The notes: generated by a model from the letters alone, not told the origin. Shown: positions 16,841 through 27,100, counted from the first letter of the stretch. The stretch: DNA of 64,000 nucleotides from Tautonia sp040717455 (GCF_040717455.1 NZ_JBFEFH010000022.1:1-64000); one strand, 5' to 3'. Made by a program: numbers and translations.

Positions 16841-18256
16841 TTAGAGTTCCCAGACGCGGCGGCCGCCGAGGAACATGGACATGACGCCGTCCTGGCTGAC
16901 CTTGAGGACGGGCCCGTGGTAGCTGGCGGCGAGGGCGGCGACGGTGCGGGCCCCTTCGGAGGCCCGGGCGGCGAGGATGGCCTCGGGGGTGATGCGGAGG
17001 ATGGCGCCGAAGGCGAGCAGGTGGGCGCGGCGGTCGACGACGACGGCGCCGTCGATCCCGGCGACGGCCTCGAGGACCGAGGCGTCGAGGTCGCCGACCC
17101 GACGGCTGAAGATCAAATGATGCAGGGCCCGCTTGGCCATGCGGGGGGGGAGGTGGTCGGGGTCGGACGGGGCGTCGGGATCGTGGGGGATCATGTCCTC
17201 GATCCGGTCGCCGGGGGCGACGAGGTGGGGGAGCGATTCCTCGGGGTCGCGCAGGAGGACGATGAGGGCGCCGACGCGGTCCTCGGAGAGATTGAGGGCG
17301 GCCTGGAAGAGGCGAGCGGCGAGTCCGGGCGGGGCCTGGTCGCCGACGGCCTTCGTCCAGGAGGCGAACTTGCTGGGCACGTCGAGCAGTCGCCAGCGGG
17401 CGTTGGAGAAGGTGAAGGCGGGCACGCCGCCGGCGAAGACCTTGATCTCCTGCGAGGGGGAGAGGACGAGGCCGACGTGGTCGCCGGTGCGGGTGGCCCG
17501 GGCGTGGTGCTCGAAGCGCCGCGGGCAAGGGGCGGGCAAGGGGGCATGGCCCTGCACGCGCTCGGTCCAGCGCTCGATGTCGACGGCCCAGGCGAGGTCG
17601 CCGCGGCGGTCGACGACGAAGACGGTGCGGAGGCCGTCGCAGAGGCGGTGGATGATCTTGATCGAGGTCAGTCGGACGTTGTAGCGGGGGGCGTCGGGGG
17701 CGTTGGTGCGGTCGGGGAAGGCGGGGTCGGTCTCGGTGCCGAGCAGCAGCGCGCCGGAGGAGACGCGGCGGTCCTCGTAGGTCGAGAGGGCGGCCATCCG
17801 CATGGCTTCCATGGCCACGGGCAGCCGCATGGGGGAGGGAGGGTCGAGGTACTCGGTGACGATGACGTCTTCGAGGGCGTAGTCGAACAGCTCGGTGCGG
17901 TCGACGGCGTCGACGTCGATGAGGGTCCGGAAGCGGAGGTCGAGGACGCGGACGATCGTCTCGACGAGCTTGCGTTCGGAGCTGAGCAGGGGGACGGGGC
18001 TGACCGGCTGGAAGATGTAGCGCGAGCCGAACCAGTCGATGATCAGGTCGAGGCCGTCGGGGTCGTTCAGCAGGTGGTAGTTCGGCTCGTCGGGCCGGGC
18101 GTTCCAGTGGATCGGGCTGTGGTCGCCCTCGAGGCGGAGGCGGGAGTCGGGGAAGAAGTGGTCGAGCTGCTGGCGCAGGAGCGCGTGGTAGAGGCCGACG
18201 AGCCGGGAGTTGGATCGGAAGGAACGCTCCGGGATCGGGACCGTCGGCTCGGGCAT
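16841..18256 (-). CDS. DisA_N (diadenylate-cyclase-like) domain protein with N-terminal sensor region
   Basis: The 471-residue protein ends in a DisA_N-type nucleotide-binding domain: DGA at 402-404 in AGIDGAVVVDRRAHLLAFGA, then GARTVAAL at 435-442 and VLKVSQDGVMSMFLGG. In active diadenylate cyclases the second motif is GTRHRAA; here RHR reads RTV, so cyclic di-AMP synthesis is doubtful. The N-terminal 330 residues are not a known enzyme; similar proteins have been described as probable sensor modules joined to DAC domains (DACNV type). GGGGGA precedes the ATG at 18256. The gene is next to, and co-directional with, a set of receiver-domain signalling genes. Confidence 0.75.
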   Translation of the reverse strand: MPEPTVPIPERSFRSNSRLVGLYHALLRQQLDHFFPDSRLRLEGDHSPIHWNARPDEPNYHLLNDPDGLDLIIDWFGSRYIFQPVSPVPLLSSERKLVETIVRVLDLRFRTLIDVDAVDRTELFDYALEDVIVTEYLDPPSPMRLPVAMEAMRMAALSTYEDRRVSSGALLLGTETDPAFPDRTNAPDAPRYNVRLTSIKIIHRLCDGLRTVFVVDRRGDLAWAVDIERWTERVQGHAPLPAPCPRRFEHHARATRTGDHVGLVLSPSQEIKVFAGGVPAFTFSNARWRLLDVPSKFASWTKAVGDQAPPGLAARLFQAALNLSEDRVGALIVLLRDPEESLPHLVAPGDRIEDMIPHDPDAPSDPDHLPPRMAKRALHHLIFSRRVGDLDASVLEAVAGIDGAVVVDRRAHLLAFGAILRITPEAILAARASEGARTVAALAASYHGPVLKVSQDGVMSMFLGGRRVWEL

Positions 18257-18476
18257 CGGCAATCGTCCCCCAACGCTCGGAACGGCTCGGGAAAGGGGCG
18301 GAGGAGTTGGGACCGGGCGGAGTAGTGTAGCGGTTTGCCCGGGCCGTGTCGCGGTCGATTCCCGGGTCGGGCACGATCGGGGCACGGCCGGGCGGCGGGC
18401 GCGATCGGGGACGCGATCGCGCCGGCGATCGGGGCCAGGGGACGCCCGAGGGGGGGGCGGTCGGGGCGGCCCCGGC

Positions 18477-19313
18477 TCAGTGGACGTCGTCGGTGTCGTG
18501 GAGGTCGGAGTCGGGGTCGGCGTCGGGCTCGGGGTCGACCGGGGCGTGGCGGCAGACGAGGACCAGGCGGTCGTCGTGGCGCTCGGTCTCGACGAGATCG
18601 GCGGGCAGGCCGTCGAGCGACGGCGGCGTGGCCGGGGCGTCGTGCAGGAGCCAGCCCTCGCCGCGGTCCTCGATCGAGCAGACGAGGCGGTCGGATTCGA
18701 GGCGGTAGTGGACCGAGGCGATCGGCCGGCCGTGGCCGGGGCCGGCGTCGTCGTGCTGGCGTCCCCAGGAGGAGGCGGAATCCCAGAGGTCGCGCAGGGC
18801 GGCGATGACGGCGCAGAGCGAGTCGTCGGGCAAGGGGGTCCAGGCGCGGAGGAGGCTGCGGAGGCGAGACAGCTCGCGGAGCGGCTCGAGCGGGTCGCGC
18901 AGGTCGAAGGAGAAGCAGCCCTCGGCCGGGCGTCGGCCGACGTCTTTCCGCCAGGCGTCGGCCGCGGCCAGGGCGCGGAAGATCTGGTCGGGGGTGTAGG
19001 GCTTGGGGACGAAGTCGTTGGCCCCGGCGGCGTAGCAGCGGGCCTCGTTCTCCTCGACCCGGGCGGCCGAGACGACGACGACGGGGATGAGCGTCGTCTC
19101 TCGGGCCGACTTGATGACGCGGCAGACCTCGTAGCCGCTGAGGTCCGGCAGCATCAGGTCGAGCAGGACGACGTCGGGCCGATGCCGGTGCAACTGGTCG
19201 AGGGCCTCGATGCCGCCGAGGGCCGACTGGGGCCGATAGCCGCGCATCTGGACGAGCATCGAGAGCAGCGTGTTGGCGTCCGGTTCGTCTTCAACGATCA
19301 AGGCGGTCGGCAT
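18477..19313 (-). CDS. Response regulator with C-terminal RsbW-like ATPase domain
   Basis: The 278-residue protein starts with a receiver domain (residues 1-120: IVEDEPD acidic pocket, phospho-acceptor in VVLLDLMLP, Lys in FVPKPYTPDQ). Residues 125-255 look like an anti-sigma/RsbW-type GHKL ATPase: FSFDLRDPLEPLRELSRLRS, AVIAALRDLWDSASSWG in place of the N-box, and LVCSIEDRGEGW for the G1 box. The usual Asn of the N-box is not clearly present, so ATP binding is uncertain. The C-terminus is an acidic tail. AGGGGG precedes ATG 19313. The next gene upstream encodes a receiver-histidine kinase, a likely phosphorelay partner. Confidence 0.82.
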   Translation of the reverse strand: MPTALIVEDEPDANTLLSMLVQMRGYRPQSALGGIEALDQLHRHRPDVVLLDLMLPDLSGYEVCRVIKSARETTLIPVVVVSAARVEENEARCYAAGANDFVPKPYTPDQIFRALAAADAWRKDVGRRPAEGCFSFDLRDPLEPLRELSRLRSLLRAWTPLPDDSLCAVIAALRDLWDSASSWGRQHDDAGPGHGRPIASVHYRLESDRLVCSIEDRGEGWLLHDAPATPPSLDGLPADLVETERHDDRLVLVCRHAPVDPEPDADPDSDLHDTDDVH

Positions 19314-19422
19314 GAGACCCCCTGAGGGGCAGGAGCGGCGGGTTGGTCCGATTGCTGCCGAGGGGCCAACCGGCAGGCTCAACGACCCGGGGAGGCGGAA
19401 AGAACGCGGGGCCCGGATTATT

Positions 19423-20640
19423 CTACCCGTCCGACCCGGTTTGGGACAGCGGCGACTGGATCTCGGGGGCGGCGTGTCTCGGCAAGGCAACGGAGACGGT
19501 CGTCCCCTGCCCCGGGGTGCTGCGGGCGGACACCTGGCCGCCGTGCAATTCGACGAACTTCTTGACCAGCGTCAGCCCCAGGCCGAGCCCGCGCTTCTGG
19601 AACCCGAAGCTGCCCGAGGAATGGCCGGCGGGGTCGAACTCGGTGAAGAAGGGCTCGAAGATCCGGGCCACGGCGCGGGCCTCGATGCCGACGCCGTGGT
19701 CGATGACGTCGATCGTGATCCGGTCGGGGCCCTCGGCCCGGGCGACGAGCTGGATGAGGCCGCCGTCGGGGGTGAACTTGATGGCGTTGGTCAGGAGGTT
19801 GACCAGGGCGTCCCGGACCTTGTCGGCGTCGAGCGTCGCCCGGCCGAGGCCGGGGCCGTAGTGGCGTTCGAGGCGCTGGGAACGGGCGTGGAGGAACGGC
19901 TGGATCTGGTCGGCCACGTCGTCGAGCAGGTGGACCAGGTCGACCGGGGCGAGGCGGACCGAGAGGCGGAAGTCCTGGGCGTTCATCAGCTTCAGGGTGT
20001 CGGCGACGAGCCGGGCGAGGCGTCGGGAGCCCTCGGAGAGCTTGGCCAGCAGCTCGGCCTCGACCTCGTCGCGGTCGGGCCTGAGCAGGCGGAGCAGCTC
20101 GCTCATGCCGTGGACGAGGGTGATGGGGGTGTTGAACTCGTGGCTGGCGACCTCGAGGAAGGCGCTCTTGACCTCGTTCAGCTCGGTCAGCTCGCGGTTG
20201 GCGACGGTCAGGCGGTCGTTGGCGGCGCGGAGCTGCTCGACGAGGCGGCGACGGTCGGCGATCAGCTCGTACTGGGCGACGGCCTGGGCGAGGACGGCGT
20301 CGAGCTCGTCCGGCTCCCAGGGCTTGAGGAGGAAGCGGAAGATCTCGCCGCGGTTGACGGCGTTGATGACGGCGCTGATCTCGGCGTAGCCGGTGAAGAG
20401 GATCCGGATGGCCTCGGGGGCCAGCAGGCGGGCCCGGGCCAGCAGGGCGTCGCCGCTCATGCCGGGCATGCGCTGGTCGGAGAGGATGATCTGGACGGGT
20501 TCGCCCGCGTCGAGCACCGCGAGCGCTTCCTCGCCGCAGGAGGCCGTGAGGACCCGGAACCGACGCCGGAGCAGGCCGGAGAGGCTTTCCAGCAGGCTCG
20601 GCTCGTCGTCAACGATCAGCAGGGTGTGGAGACGATCCAT
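19423..20640 (-). CDS. Receiver-histidine kinase hybrid
   Basis: This 405-residue soluble protein has an N-terminal receiver domain (LLIVDDEP, phospho-acceptor in ILSDQRMPG, FLLKPWEPDEL), a coiled-coil linker around residues 120-150, a HisKA domain with the phospho-acceptor His in FLEVASHEFNTPI, and a HATPase domain (NAIKFTPDGG, VIDHGVGI, GLGLGLTLVKKFVELHGG). The receiver belongs to the kind found in RpfG-like and HD-GYP regulators. Absence of membrane segments means its input comes through the receiver or another protein. ATG 20640 starts directly at the receiver; another ATG lies 60 bases upstream. Confidence 0.9.
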   Translation of the reverse strand: MDRLHTLLIVDDEPSLLESLSGLLRRRFRVLTASCGEEALAVLDAGEPVQIILSDQRMPGMSGDALLARARLLAPEAIRILFTGYAEISAVINAVNRGEIFRFLLKPWEPDELDAVLAQAVAQYELIADRRRLVEQLRAANDRLTVANRELTELNEVKSAFLEVASHEFNTPITLVHGMSELLRLLRPDRDEVEAELLAKLSEGSRRLARLVADTLKLMNAQDFRLSVRLAPVDLVHLLDDVADQIQPFLHARSQRLERHYGPGLGRATLDADKVRDALVNLLTNAIKFTPDGGLIQLVARAEGPDRITIDVIDHGVGIEARAVARIFEPFFTEFDPAGHSSGSFGFQKRGLGLGLTLVKKFVELHGGQVSARSTPGQGTTVSVALPRHAAPEIQSPLSQTGSDG

Positions 20641-20886
20641 GAGGCGAGCTGCACGGGTGGCTTCCGGTTCGGGTCGGAAGGGAGCGATCCAGAGGGACAT
20701 CGACGGCGGGGGATCAGGAGGCCGGGAACGGCCGGTTCGGGCGACCGAGGGGGCTCAACGCATCATTCCGTTCTGGGGCGAGGGGACGAAGGCCCATCGT
20801 TCCTGATTCTGGTCCTGGTCCATTCGGGGTCGGGGCGGGCCGACGCGGGGCGGAGCCGGTCGGCTGCAGGCGCGGGGGTTCGCGGT

Positions 20887-21405
20887 TCAGCCGGCCGATC
20901 CCTCGGGTTCCGGGGGGGGCGGCGGGGGCAGGGTGCCGCCGAGGCGCTCGATCTGGGACTCGAGGCACGAGACCCGGCGATTGAGCGTCTCGAGCTCCTG
21001 CTTGAGCCGGTGGCGGTCTTCCTCGACGGCGACGAGCCGGTCGTACTCGGCGGCGGCGGATCGGACGGCATCGAGCAGCTCCTCGGGCTGCCAGGGCTTG
21101 CGGAGGAACTGGTAGATGTGGCCGTGGTTGATGGCCGCGATGATCGATTCGAGGTCAGCAAATCCGGTGTAGAGCATCCGGATCGCCTGGGGCATGCGGG
21201 CCTGAGCACGGGTCAGGAAGTCGACGCCGGTGATCGAGGGCATCCGCTGGTCGGTCATGATGATGTGGACTTCCTGCTCCCGGAGCGTCCGCAGGCCTTC
21301 TTCGGCCCCGTGGGCCTTCAGGACGCGGAACTCCCGGCGCAGGAGGTCGTGAACCGAGTCGCAGACGTCCGGTTCATCATCGACGACGAGCAGGCAGTGC
21401 TTCAT
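20887..21405 (-). CDS. Single-domain response regulator with coiled-coil and Pro-rich tail
   Basis: The 172-residue protein is a receiver domain (VVDDEPD, phospho-acceptor in IIMTDQRMP, MLYTGFADL, FLRKPWQPEEL) followed by a short coiled coil (HRLKQELETLNRRVSCLESQIERL) and a Pro-rich C-terminus. It has no DNA-binding or enzymatic output, so it probably acts by protein contact, for example passing phosphate to or from the kinase 246 bases downstream on the same strand. The receiver is closely similar in style to that of the kinase, which suggests duplication. An alternative ATG lies 21 bases upstream; neither has a clear ribosome binding site. Confidence 0.85.
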   Translation of the reverse strand: MKHCLLVVDDEPDVCDSVHDLLRREFRVLKAHGAEEGLRTLREQEVHIIMTDQRMPSITGVDFLTRAQARMPQAIRMLYTGFADLESIIAAINHGHIYQFLRKPWQPEELLDAVRSAAAEYDRLVAVEEDRHRLKQELETLNRRVSCLESQIERLGGTLPPPPPPEPEGSAG

Positions 21406-22113
21406 CGTGGAAGACTCGAGGGGCATGGAGAACGGTCTGGTCGGCCGGGGAGGAGGCCCGGTCCCGACGGACTCAGCCAGCCAGCCGGGGATACAGCATA
21501 GCAAACCGGGCGCCGCTCGTCGAACCCGGCCGCCGCCCGATGACGCGTCCACGCGACATCGCCCGGATCGAGGGGGCGACTTCCCGAATCGAGGAAGCCG
21601 GCCCCCCGGGGCGGGAGGAGGGGGGCTTCGGGTGCCGTGATCGAGGATCGGCGGGGGCGTCGTCGGGGCCTCTCGGGGCGGCCGGGGCGTCCCGGGGCCG
21701 CCGGCCGGGGGTCGCGCCGGCGCCCGAGTCCGGGGCCCGCGGGCCGGCGACGCGGGGCTCATGTGTCAAATCAAAAACATGGCCAAGAGATGACTGCTCG
21801 ACGCTCTTGACTTTCGGAGGCAAGGCAGCCATGCTAGCACATGGAAAACCACTGCTGCGGGAATTACGACGGATGTCAGTCGCCTTGTGTACTGCCCACC
21901 GGAACAATCCTCCAGAGTGATGAGCTTACGAGCCGATTCCTCCCTTGCTCGCAACGGCTTGCCACCCGCTTGCTCCGAGCCCCCTTCTGAGCCTCCGATC
22001 GTTCGAGTGGGGCATGGACGCAACATCCCGCCTCTTTCCTCCTCCGGGGCGTGCCGGGTTCAGGAATTTCCGACACGTTCGTTCCTTCTCAGGATCTTGC
22101 CAGCGGAACCTCG
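21406..22113. other. Divergent intergenic region before the DUF1559 operon
   Basis: No gene is recognised in these 708 bases between divergent genes. The stretch from about 21765 to 21960 is clearly less GC-rich than its surroundings and contains TTGACT at 21807-21812, a good -35 element, but no convincing -10 element at the right distance. The rightward promoter for the lipoprotein and DUF1559 genes is probably here, leaving a long leader. Confidence 0.4.
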
Positions 22114-22590
22114 ATGAGCAGCAACTCCACGACAGTTTATTCAGCCGCGCCGACGGCTCGAGATCGTTTCGTCCCCGTTCTTGCCGGCCTGGTCGCGGCG
22201 GTTTTGCTCACGGCCTCGGGCTGCGGTGAAGGCGCGGAGGGTCGCAAAGCCGTCTCCGGGACGGTGACGATGAATGGCGCGCCGCTGAACGACGCGATGA
22301 TCGAGTTCTCGCCGATGAGCACCGACGGCGGTTCGTTCTCGGGCGCGGCGATTGTGGACGGCGAGTACAGCATCCCCGCGAACAAGGGCCTGCTGCCGGG
22401 CCAGTACAAGGTCATGGTCACCATGGCCGGATCGGCCCCGGAACCGGAGCTGGACGAGATGCCGGGCGACTCGTCCGTCGTCCCGGTGGCGCCGGAATTG
22501 ATCCCGGCGAAGTACAACTCCGAGAGCACCTTGACCGCCCAGGTCGAGTCCAGCGGCGAGAACACGTTCGACTTCGAACTGACCCGGTAA
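22114..22590 (+). CDS. Lipoprotein with carboxypeptidase-regulatory-like domain
   Basis: The 158-residue product has an N-terminal signal ending in LLTASGC, so it is a lipoprotein. The mature part begins with VSGTVTMNGAPLNDAMIEFSP, which is the start of a carboxypeptidase regulatory-like (transthyretin-like) beta fold, and continues with YSIPANKGLLPGQYKVMV. Planctomycete genomes repeatedly place such genes beside DUF1559 genes, as here, 175 bases upstream. The partner relation is known from gene context only; the biochemical role is unknown. Confidence 0.8.
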   Translation: MSSNSTTVYSAAPTARDRFVPVLAGLVAAVLLTASGCGEGAEGRKAVSGTVTMNGAPLNDAMIEFSPMSTDGGSFSGAAIVDGEYSIPANKGLLPGQYKVMVTMAGSAPEPELDEMPGDSSVVPVAPELIPAKYNSESTLTAQVESSGENTFDFELTR

Positions 22591-22622
22591 TCGCCGCCTG
22601 GAGCATCCGCCCCGGGGGGATC

Positions 22623-22641
22623 CCCTCGCGCAATGCGAGGG
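22623..22641 (+). terminator. Short hairpin between lipoprotein and DUF1559 genes
   Basis: CCCTCGC and GCGAGGG pair around a five-base loop, 33 bases after the lipoprotein stop. There is no T-tract directly after it, so it may attenuate rather than stop transcription into the DUF1559 gene. Confidence 0.35.
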
Positions 22642-22765
22642 TCTCCGGCCCTCGGGGCCTCAGTCCCCGCCCCGTCTTCTCGCCGGGTCGTTCGACGCAC
22701 GTCTCTCCCGGCCTTCGTCTCCCTTTTTTTTATTCGTTCCGATCTGTTCACGAAAGGACGGACTC

Positions 22766-23755
22766 ATGAATCCGAATCGTCGTCGCGGTTTCACCCTGAT
22801 CGAGCTGCTGGTGGTGATCGCCATCATCGGCGTGCTCATCGCCCTGTTGCTGCCGGCCGTGCAGAGCGCCCGCGAGGCCGCCCGCCGCGCCCAGTGCACG
22901 AACAACATGAAGCAGCTCGGCCTGGCCGTGCACAACTACGAGAGCACCCACGGCTCGCTGCCCCCCGGCCGGCTCGGCTGCTGCTGGGGCACCTGGGTGG
23001 GCTACGTCCTGCCGTACCTGGAGCAGGACGCGGTCTACTCGTCGTACAACACCCAGGGCAGCGCCACGTCCGAAGGCGTCATGGGCAATACCTCGCTCCG
23101 CTACGGCGGCGCGGCGAATGCCACGGCCGTCTCGACCCGGCTGAACGCCCTGTCGTGCCCGAGCGACTCGCCGAACGCCCCGCTGACCGTCACGGTCAAC
23201 GGCGTCCGTTACGGGGTCCAGTCGTACAACTACGCCGGCAACTACGGCAACACCGGCTACGCCCAGCAGGCGAACCTCAACGGCGTGGCCTTCGGCGGCG
23301 CCCCGTATGGCTACCTGAACGAGCGATCTCCCGGCGACCCGGCCCGATCGGCCACCCCCGGCCAGGTCGTCAAGTTCGGCGACATCCGCGACGGCCTGAG
23401 CAACACGATGATCCACGGCGAGGTGATCGTGGCCCAGGGCGTCGACCTCCGCGGCTTCGTCTGGTGGGGTGACGGCTCGTCTTACACGAGCTACCTGGCC
23501 CCGAACTCGCCGCTGCCCGACCGCATCTACTCGGCCAGCTACTGCAAGTACCCGATGATGGACAACCCGCCCTGCGCGGTGTCCGACGCCACCAACCCGA
23601 ACATGTTCGCCTCGCGCAGCCGACACCCGGGCGGCGTGAACGTGACCATGGGCGACGGCTCGGTCCGGTTCGTCAAGAACACGATCGACATCTTCACCTG
23701 GCGGGCCCTGAGCACGACCCGCGGCGGCGAGGTCATCAGCGCCGACCAGTTCTGA
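22766..23755 (+). CDS. DUF1559 protein with prepilin-type N-terminus
   Basis: The 329-residue protein begins with RRGFTLIELLVVIAIIGVLI, a type IV pilin/type II secretion methylation motif followed by the hydrophobic helix, then LLPAVQSAREAARRAQCTNN, the hallmark of DUF1559 proteins. The C-terminus has the typical H-x9-MGDGSVRFVKNTID motif. These pseudopilin-like proteins are very abundant in planctomycetes and are thought to be surface or periplasmic fibre components; their exact task is unsettled. AAAGGA precedes the ATG. A very strong hairpin follows about 100 bases after the stop. Confidence 0.95.
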   Translation: MNPNRRRGFTLIELLVVIAIIGVLIALLLPAVQSAREAARRAQCTNNMKQLGLAVHNYESTHGSLPPGRLGCCWGTWVGYVLPYLEQDAVYSSYNTQGSATSEGVMGNTSLRYGGAANATAVSTRLNALSCPSDSPNAPLTVTVNGVRYGVQSYNYAGNYGNTGYAQQANLNGVAFGGAPYGYLNERSPGDPARSATPGQVVKFGDIRDGLSNTMIHGEVIVAQGVDLRGFVWWGDGSSYTSYLAPNSPLPDRIYSASYCKYPMMDNPPCAVSDATNPNMFASRSRHPGGVNVTMGDGSVRFVKNTIDIFTWRALSTTRGGEVISADQF

Positions 23756-23858
23756 GTCGGTTGACGAGCGGCCTCGTTTCTCGCGTCTCGGCTTGCAAGG
23801 CATGCTCGCAGCGGCCTTGCGAGTCGGGTCGGGTCGAGACAGTCATCTGATCCACGCC

Positions 23859-23924
23859 CGAGGGGCGGGGTTCCCCTGGTCCACTCCATCGATTGGGAGT
23901 GGACCAGGGGGGCCTCGCCCCTCG
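23859..23924 (+). terminator. Very long hairpin after the DUF1559 gene
   Basis: Outer arms CGAGGGGCGGGG and CCTCGCCCCTCG pair with one G-T position, inner arms CCCCTGGTCCACTCC and GGAGTGGACCAGGGG pair perfectly around an eight-base loop, and the TT/GG between them would form wobble pairs in RNA. The whole is a stem of about 29 pairs. It would stop or stabilise the DUF1559 transcript, or may be a mobile palindromic element. Confidence 0.6.
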
Positions 23925-23952
23925 GTGCGTTTCGCGGGGAGGCTTTGCGAAG

Positions 23953-23996
23953 CCCCCTCACCCCGGCCCTTGCGCCGCGGGCGGGGAGAGGGGGGC
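23953..23996. repeat. Intergenic C-rich/G-rich interspersed repeat, copy 1
   Basis: CCCCCTCACCCCGGCCC followed by GGGCGGGGAGAGGGG forms an imperfect inverted repeat. Related copies occur in the gaps at 29.6-29.8 kb and 48.3-48.4 kb. It belongs to an extragenic palindromic repeat family; this copy is the most divergent. Confidence 0.5.
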
Positions 23997-24178
23997 GGAT
24001 TCGACCCTCGCCCCCGATCGCGATGCCGCGAGGGGACGGGCGGGTCCGATCGACATTCCTTTTTCCCGATGAAGGGATTGACGTGTGGATTTGGCTCGGG
24101 GAACCTTGTCGTGTTCCGCGAGCATCGGACCCGAGTTCGGGACCGGCCGGTCGATTGGCATCCGGAGGAGGGGTTCCC

Positions 24179-27100
24179 ATGAGCGGCGAACTGGACCGAC
24201 GCCCGACGGGCTACGTCGTCGGCACCATCCTCGGCGCGGATGGCAGGCCCTCGGGGAGGCCGAAAGAGGTTTGCGTGGTCGACCCGGGGGGCGGGGCCGA
24301 GCTGTGCCGGGTGCCCGTGGACGCTCGGGGCCGATTCCTGCTGCGGCGCAAGGCGGTGGACGGGCTCTCGTCCGAGCCGGTCGAGCTGCGGGTGCTGTGC
24401 GAGCGAGGCTCGGTGATGGGCAGGGCGGAGACGATCGTCCCGCGATCGACCGCGGCTCGCCTGAAGCTCATGCTGGACGCGCCCGGGGCGGGCCGCCCGG
24501 CGGCGGTCGCCGGGCCCCCGCGGCGCCCGGAGCGGGGGCCGGACCTGGTCGCGGTCGAGACGCTGGCCCGGATTGCCGAGGCGCTGAAGGGTCGCGTGCC
24601 GGAACGGGACGGGAGACCGCTCGTCCCCTCGTGGGTGAATGCGTCGATCCGGGAGTTGAATACGCTGGCCTCGCTGGGCCGGCGCGTGCTGGAAGGGGAT
24701 CGATCGGCCGATCGGCAGTTCCTCCGCATGGTGGGGGAACCGGGCCGGGGCACGAGCAACCCCCTGGCGGACCGCCCGACCGGGTCCATGGGGGGCGGGG
24801 GGGCGGTCGGCTCCGGCGGCCCCGCGGCCTGGATGAGGATGGGGGGGAGTCCCGGCGCCGGCGGGCTGATGCGGTCGGCGGGCCCCCGGGGGGGAGGCCC
24901 CCCCTGCATCGTCGATGCGGCCGGGGCGTTTGTGGCCACGGCGGCCGGGTTCCTGCTGGACCGCTTGCGGGCGGATCGGCTGGGCGACCTGACCCAGCCG
25001 GGGGCCCTGGCCCGGCAAACGGCCGACCTGATCAAGGACCGGGCCTTCGCGCTGGAAGGGTTCCGTGACGAGGTCCTCGATGGGCGGTTCGGCGGCGGTT
25101 CCTCGTTCCAGCCCCCGATCGGCCCCGGGGGGGGCCTCGGGCCGGATGAGCCGCTCGACTGGCCGAGGGGCGGCCCGATCCCGGGGGGCGGCCCGATCCC
25201 GGGGGGCGGCCCCGGAGGGGGGGGCGGAGTTCCGATCCCGGGTCCGGGGACGCCGAGCCCGGGCGGCGGGGTCGGGGGCGGTGTCGGGGGCCTCCCGTGC
25301 AGGTTCTGGGTCGATTGCGTCGACGAGATCGTCGATGCCGCGGCGAATTACCAGCCGCCGGCGATGTGCCCGCGCGAGGACGTGATCGGGAGCATCAGCC
25401 CCTCCGCGGTTTGCCTCGGGGCGACGGACGTCGAGCTGGAGATCCGGCCGCTGGCGGGCCAATCGTTCTCGTCGACGGGCGTGTGCAACGTGCTGCTGCA
25501 GCGGGCGTTCAACAGGAGGGTCCGGCTGGAGACGATCAGCACGTCGGCGAACCTGGTGCGGGTTCGGCTGGGCGAGGCGTTGTTCTCCGGCTGCCTCGGT
25601 TTCCGGGGGGCGGCGGCGGGGACTCCCGGGAACATGGCGTTCATCGACTCGTGCTTCCGGATGACGGGGATGCTGCGCAACCCGGTGCTCGACCTGGCCC
25701 GCGCCGGGTTCGACGCGACTCAGATTGCCTGCACGGGCCGGAACCGGCTGGACGTGGTGCCGCCGCCCCGGTTGGTCCTGCTGCATGCCGCCGGCGAGCA
25801 GGGTTCGGCGAGCGGGGCGACGCAGGTCTCGGTCGCGGAGGAAGGTTGTCGCCCGGTGACGCTGTCCTGGCAGTTCGACCTCGGGAGCGAGAGCGGATGG
25901 GCCGACCCGGGCCAGTACATCGAGGTGCGGGTGATCGCGTCGGACGGGACGGTCGCGGGCCAGGGGCTGCCGCCTTCCGGGAGCCTGGTGGTGACGGCCC
26001 GGGAGGACGAGGAGTACGTCATTCGGGCGGCGTCGGTGGTCAACGGCTCGACCTGCGGGCAGGCCGAGGGCCGGATCACGGTCGAACGGACGCAGGAGAT
26101 TCACCTGACGGGGCCGGAGTCGTTGCTCGTGGGCCAGTCGGCCGACGTCACGGTTCGGATCTCGTGCCCGGCCCCTGCGGGCGGGGTGGCGGTGTCGCTC
26201 TCCAGCGGCGACCCCAACCGGCTGCAGGTCCCGCCGTCGGCCGTGATCCCGGAGGGGCAGGACGCGGGCAGCGTCTCGGTCGTCGCGACCGGGACCGGAT
26301 GCCTCGATGTGGTGCTGACGGCCACCGCCGCGGGGCATCTGGGCGCTTCGATCGCGATCGAGGTCTTCGACACGCCGACATTCGACGCCATGACCCCGCA
26401 GGCCGTGCAGGCCTGCCGGGCCTTCGAGCTGCAACTGGCCGGCACCTGCTTCAAGGCCGGAGAGACCGTGGTCAGGGCCTCGAAGGCCGGGGAGACGACC
26501 CGGACGCTCGAGATCCTGGACATCGGCCCGACCTCGATCCGATGCCGGGGCAGCAATTTCCCGCCCGGGAGCTGGACCGTGTCGGTCACGAGCCGAGGCT
26601 TGCAGAGCAATGCACGGGTGCTTGACGTCCAGGCGATCCCCGCCGAGGTCGTCTCGTTCAATGCCTGGCTGGACCCGGTCTTGAACCCGGACTTCGTCCC
26701 CTGCCAGGGCAATGGGGTTTGGGTGAGCTGGCACGTCGTCGACGCCGTCCGCGTGGTGATCAGGGAGAACGGCACGACCATCCACGACGTCGAGCCGTCG
26801 GGTTGTGGCGCGGTCTCGCAGGACGATTTCAGCCGGATCATCTCGCGGCAGGCGACTTACCGGCTCGAGGCCTTCCCGGTGGGGGGCGGCTCGCCCGTCA
26901 CCCGCGAGGTCACCGTGGGCGAGCGGGGGCTGCGGCGCCTGCTGCTCCAGAACAACAGCCCGGACGACCTGGTGGTCTGGAGGATCGAGGGCTGGTATTC
27001 GAACGCCGCGGACATCCCGCAGGACCAGGGCAACAAGACCGACCTGGCCGCGGGCGCCCAGATCACGCTCTCCTTCTCCGATTGCGTCCCGTACCAGGTG

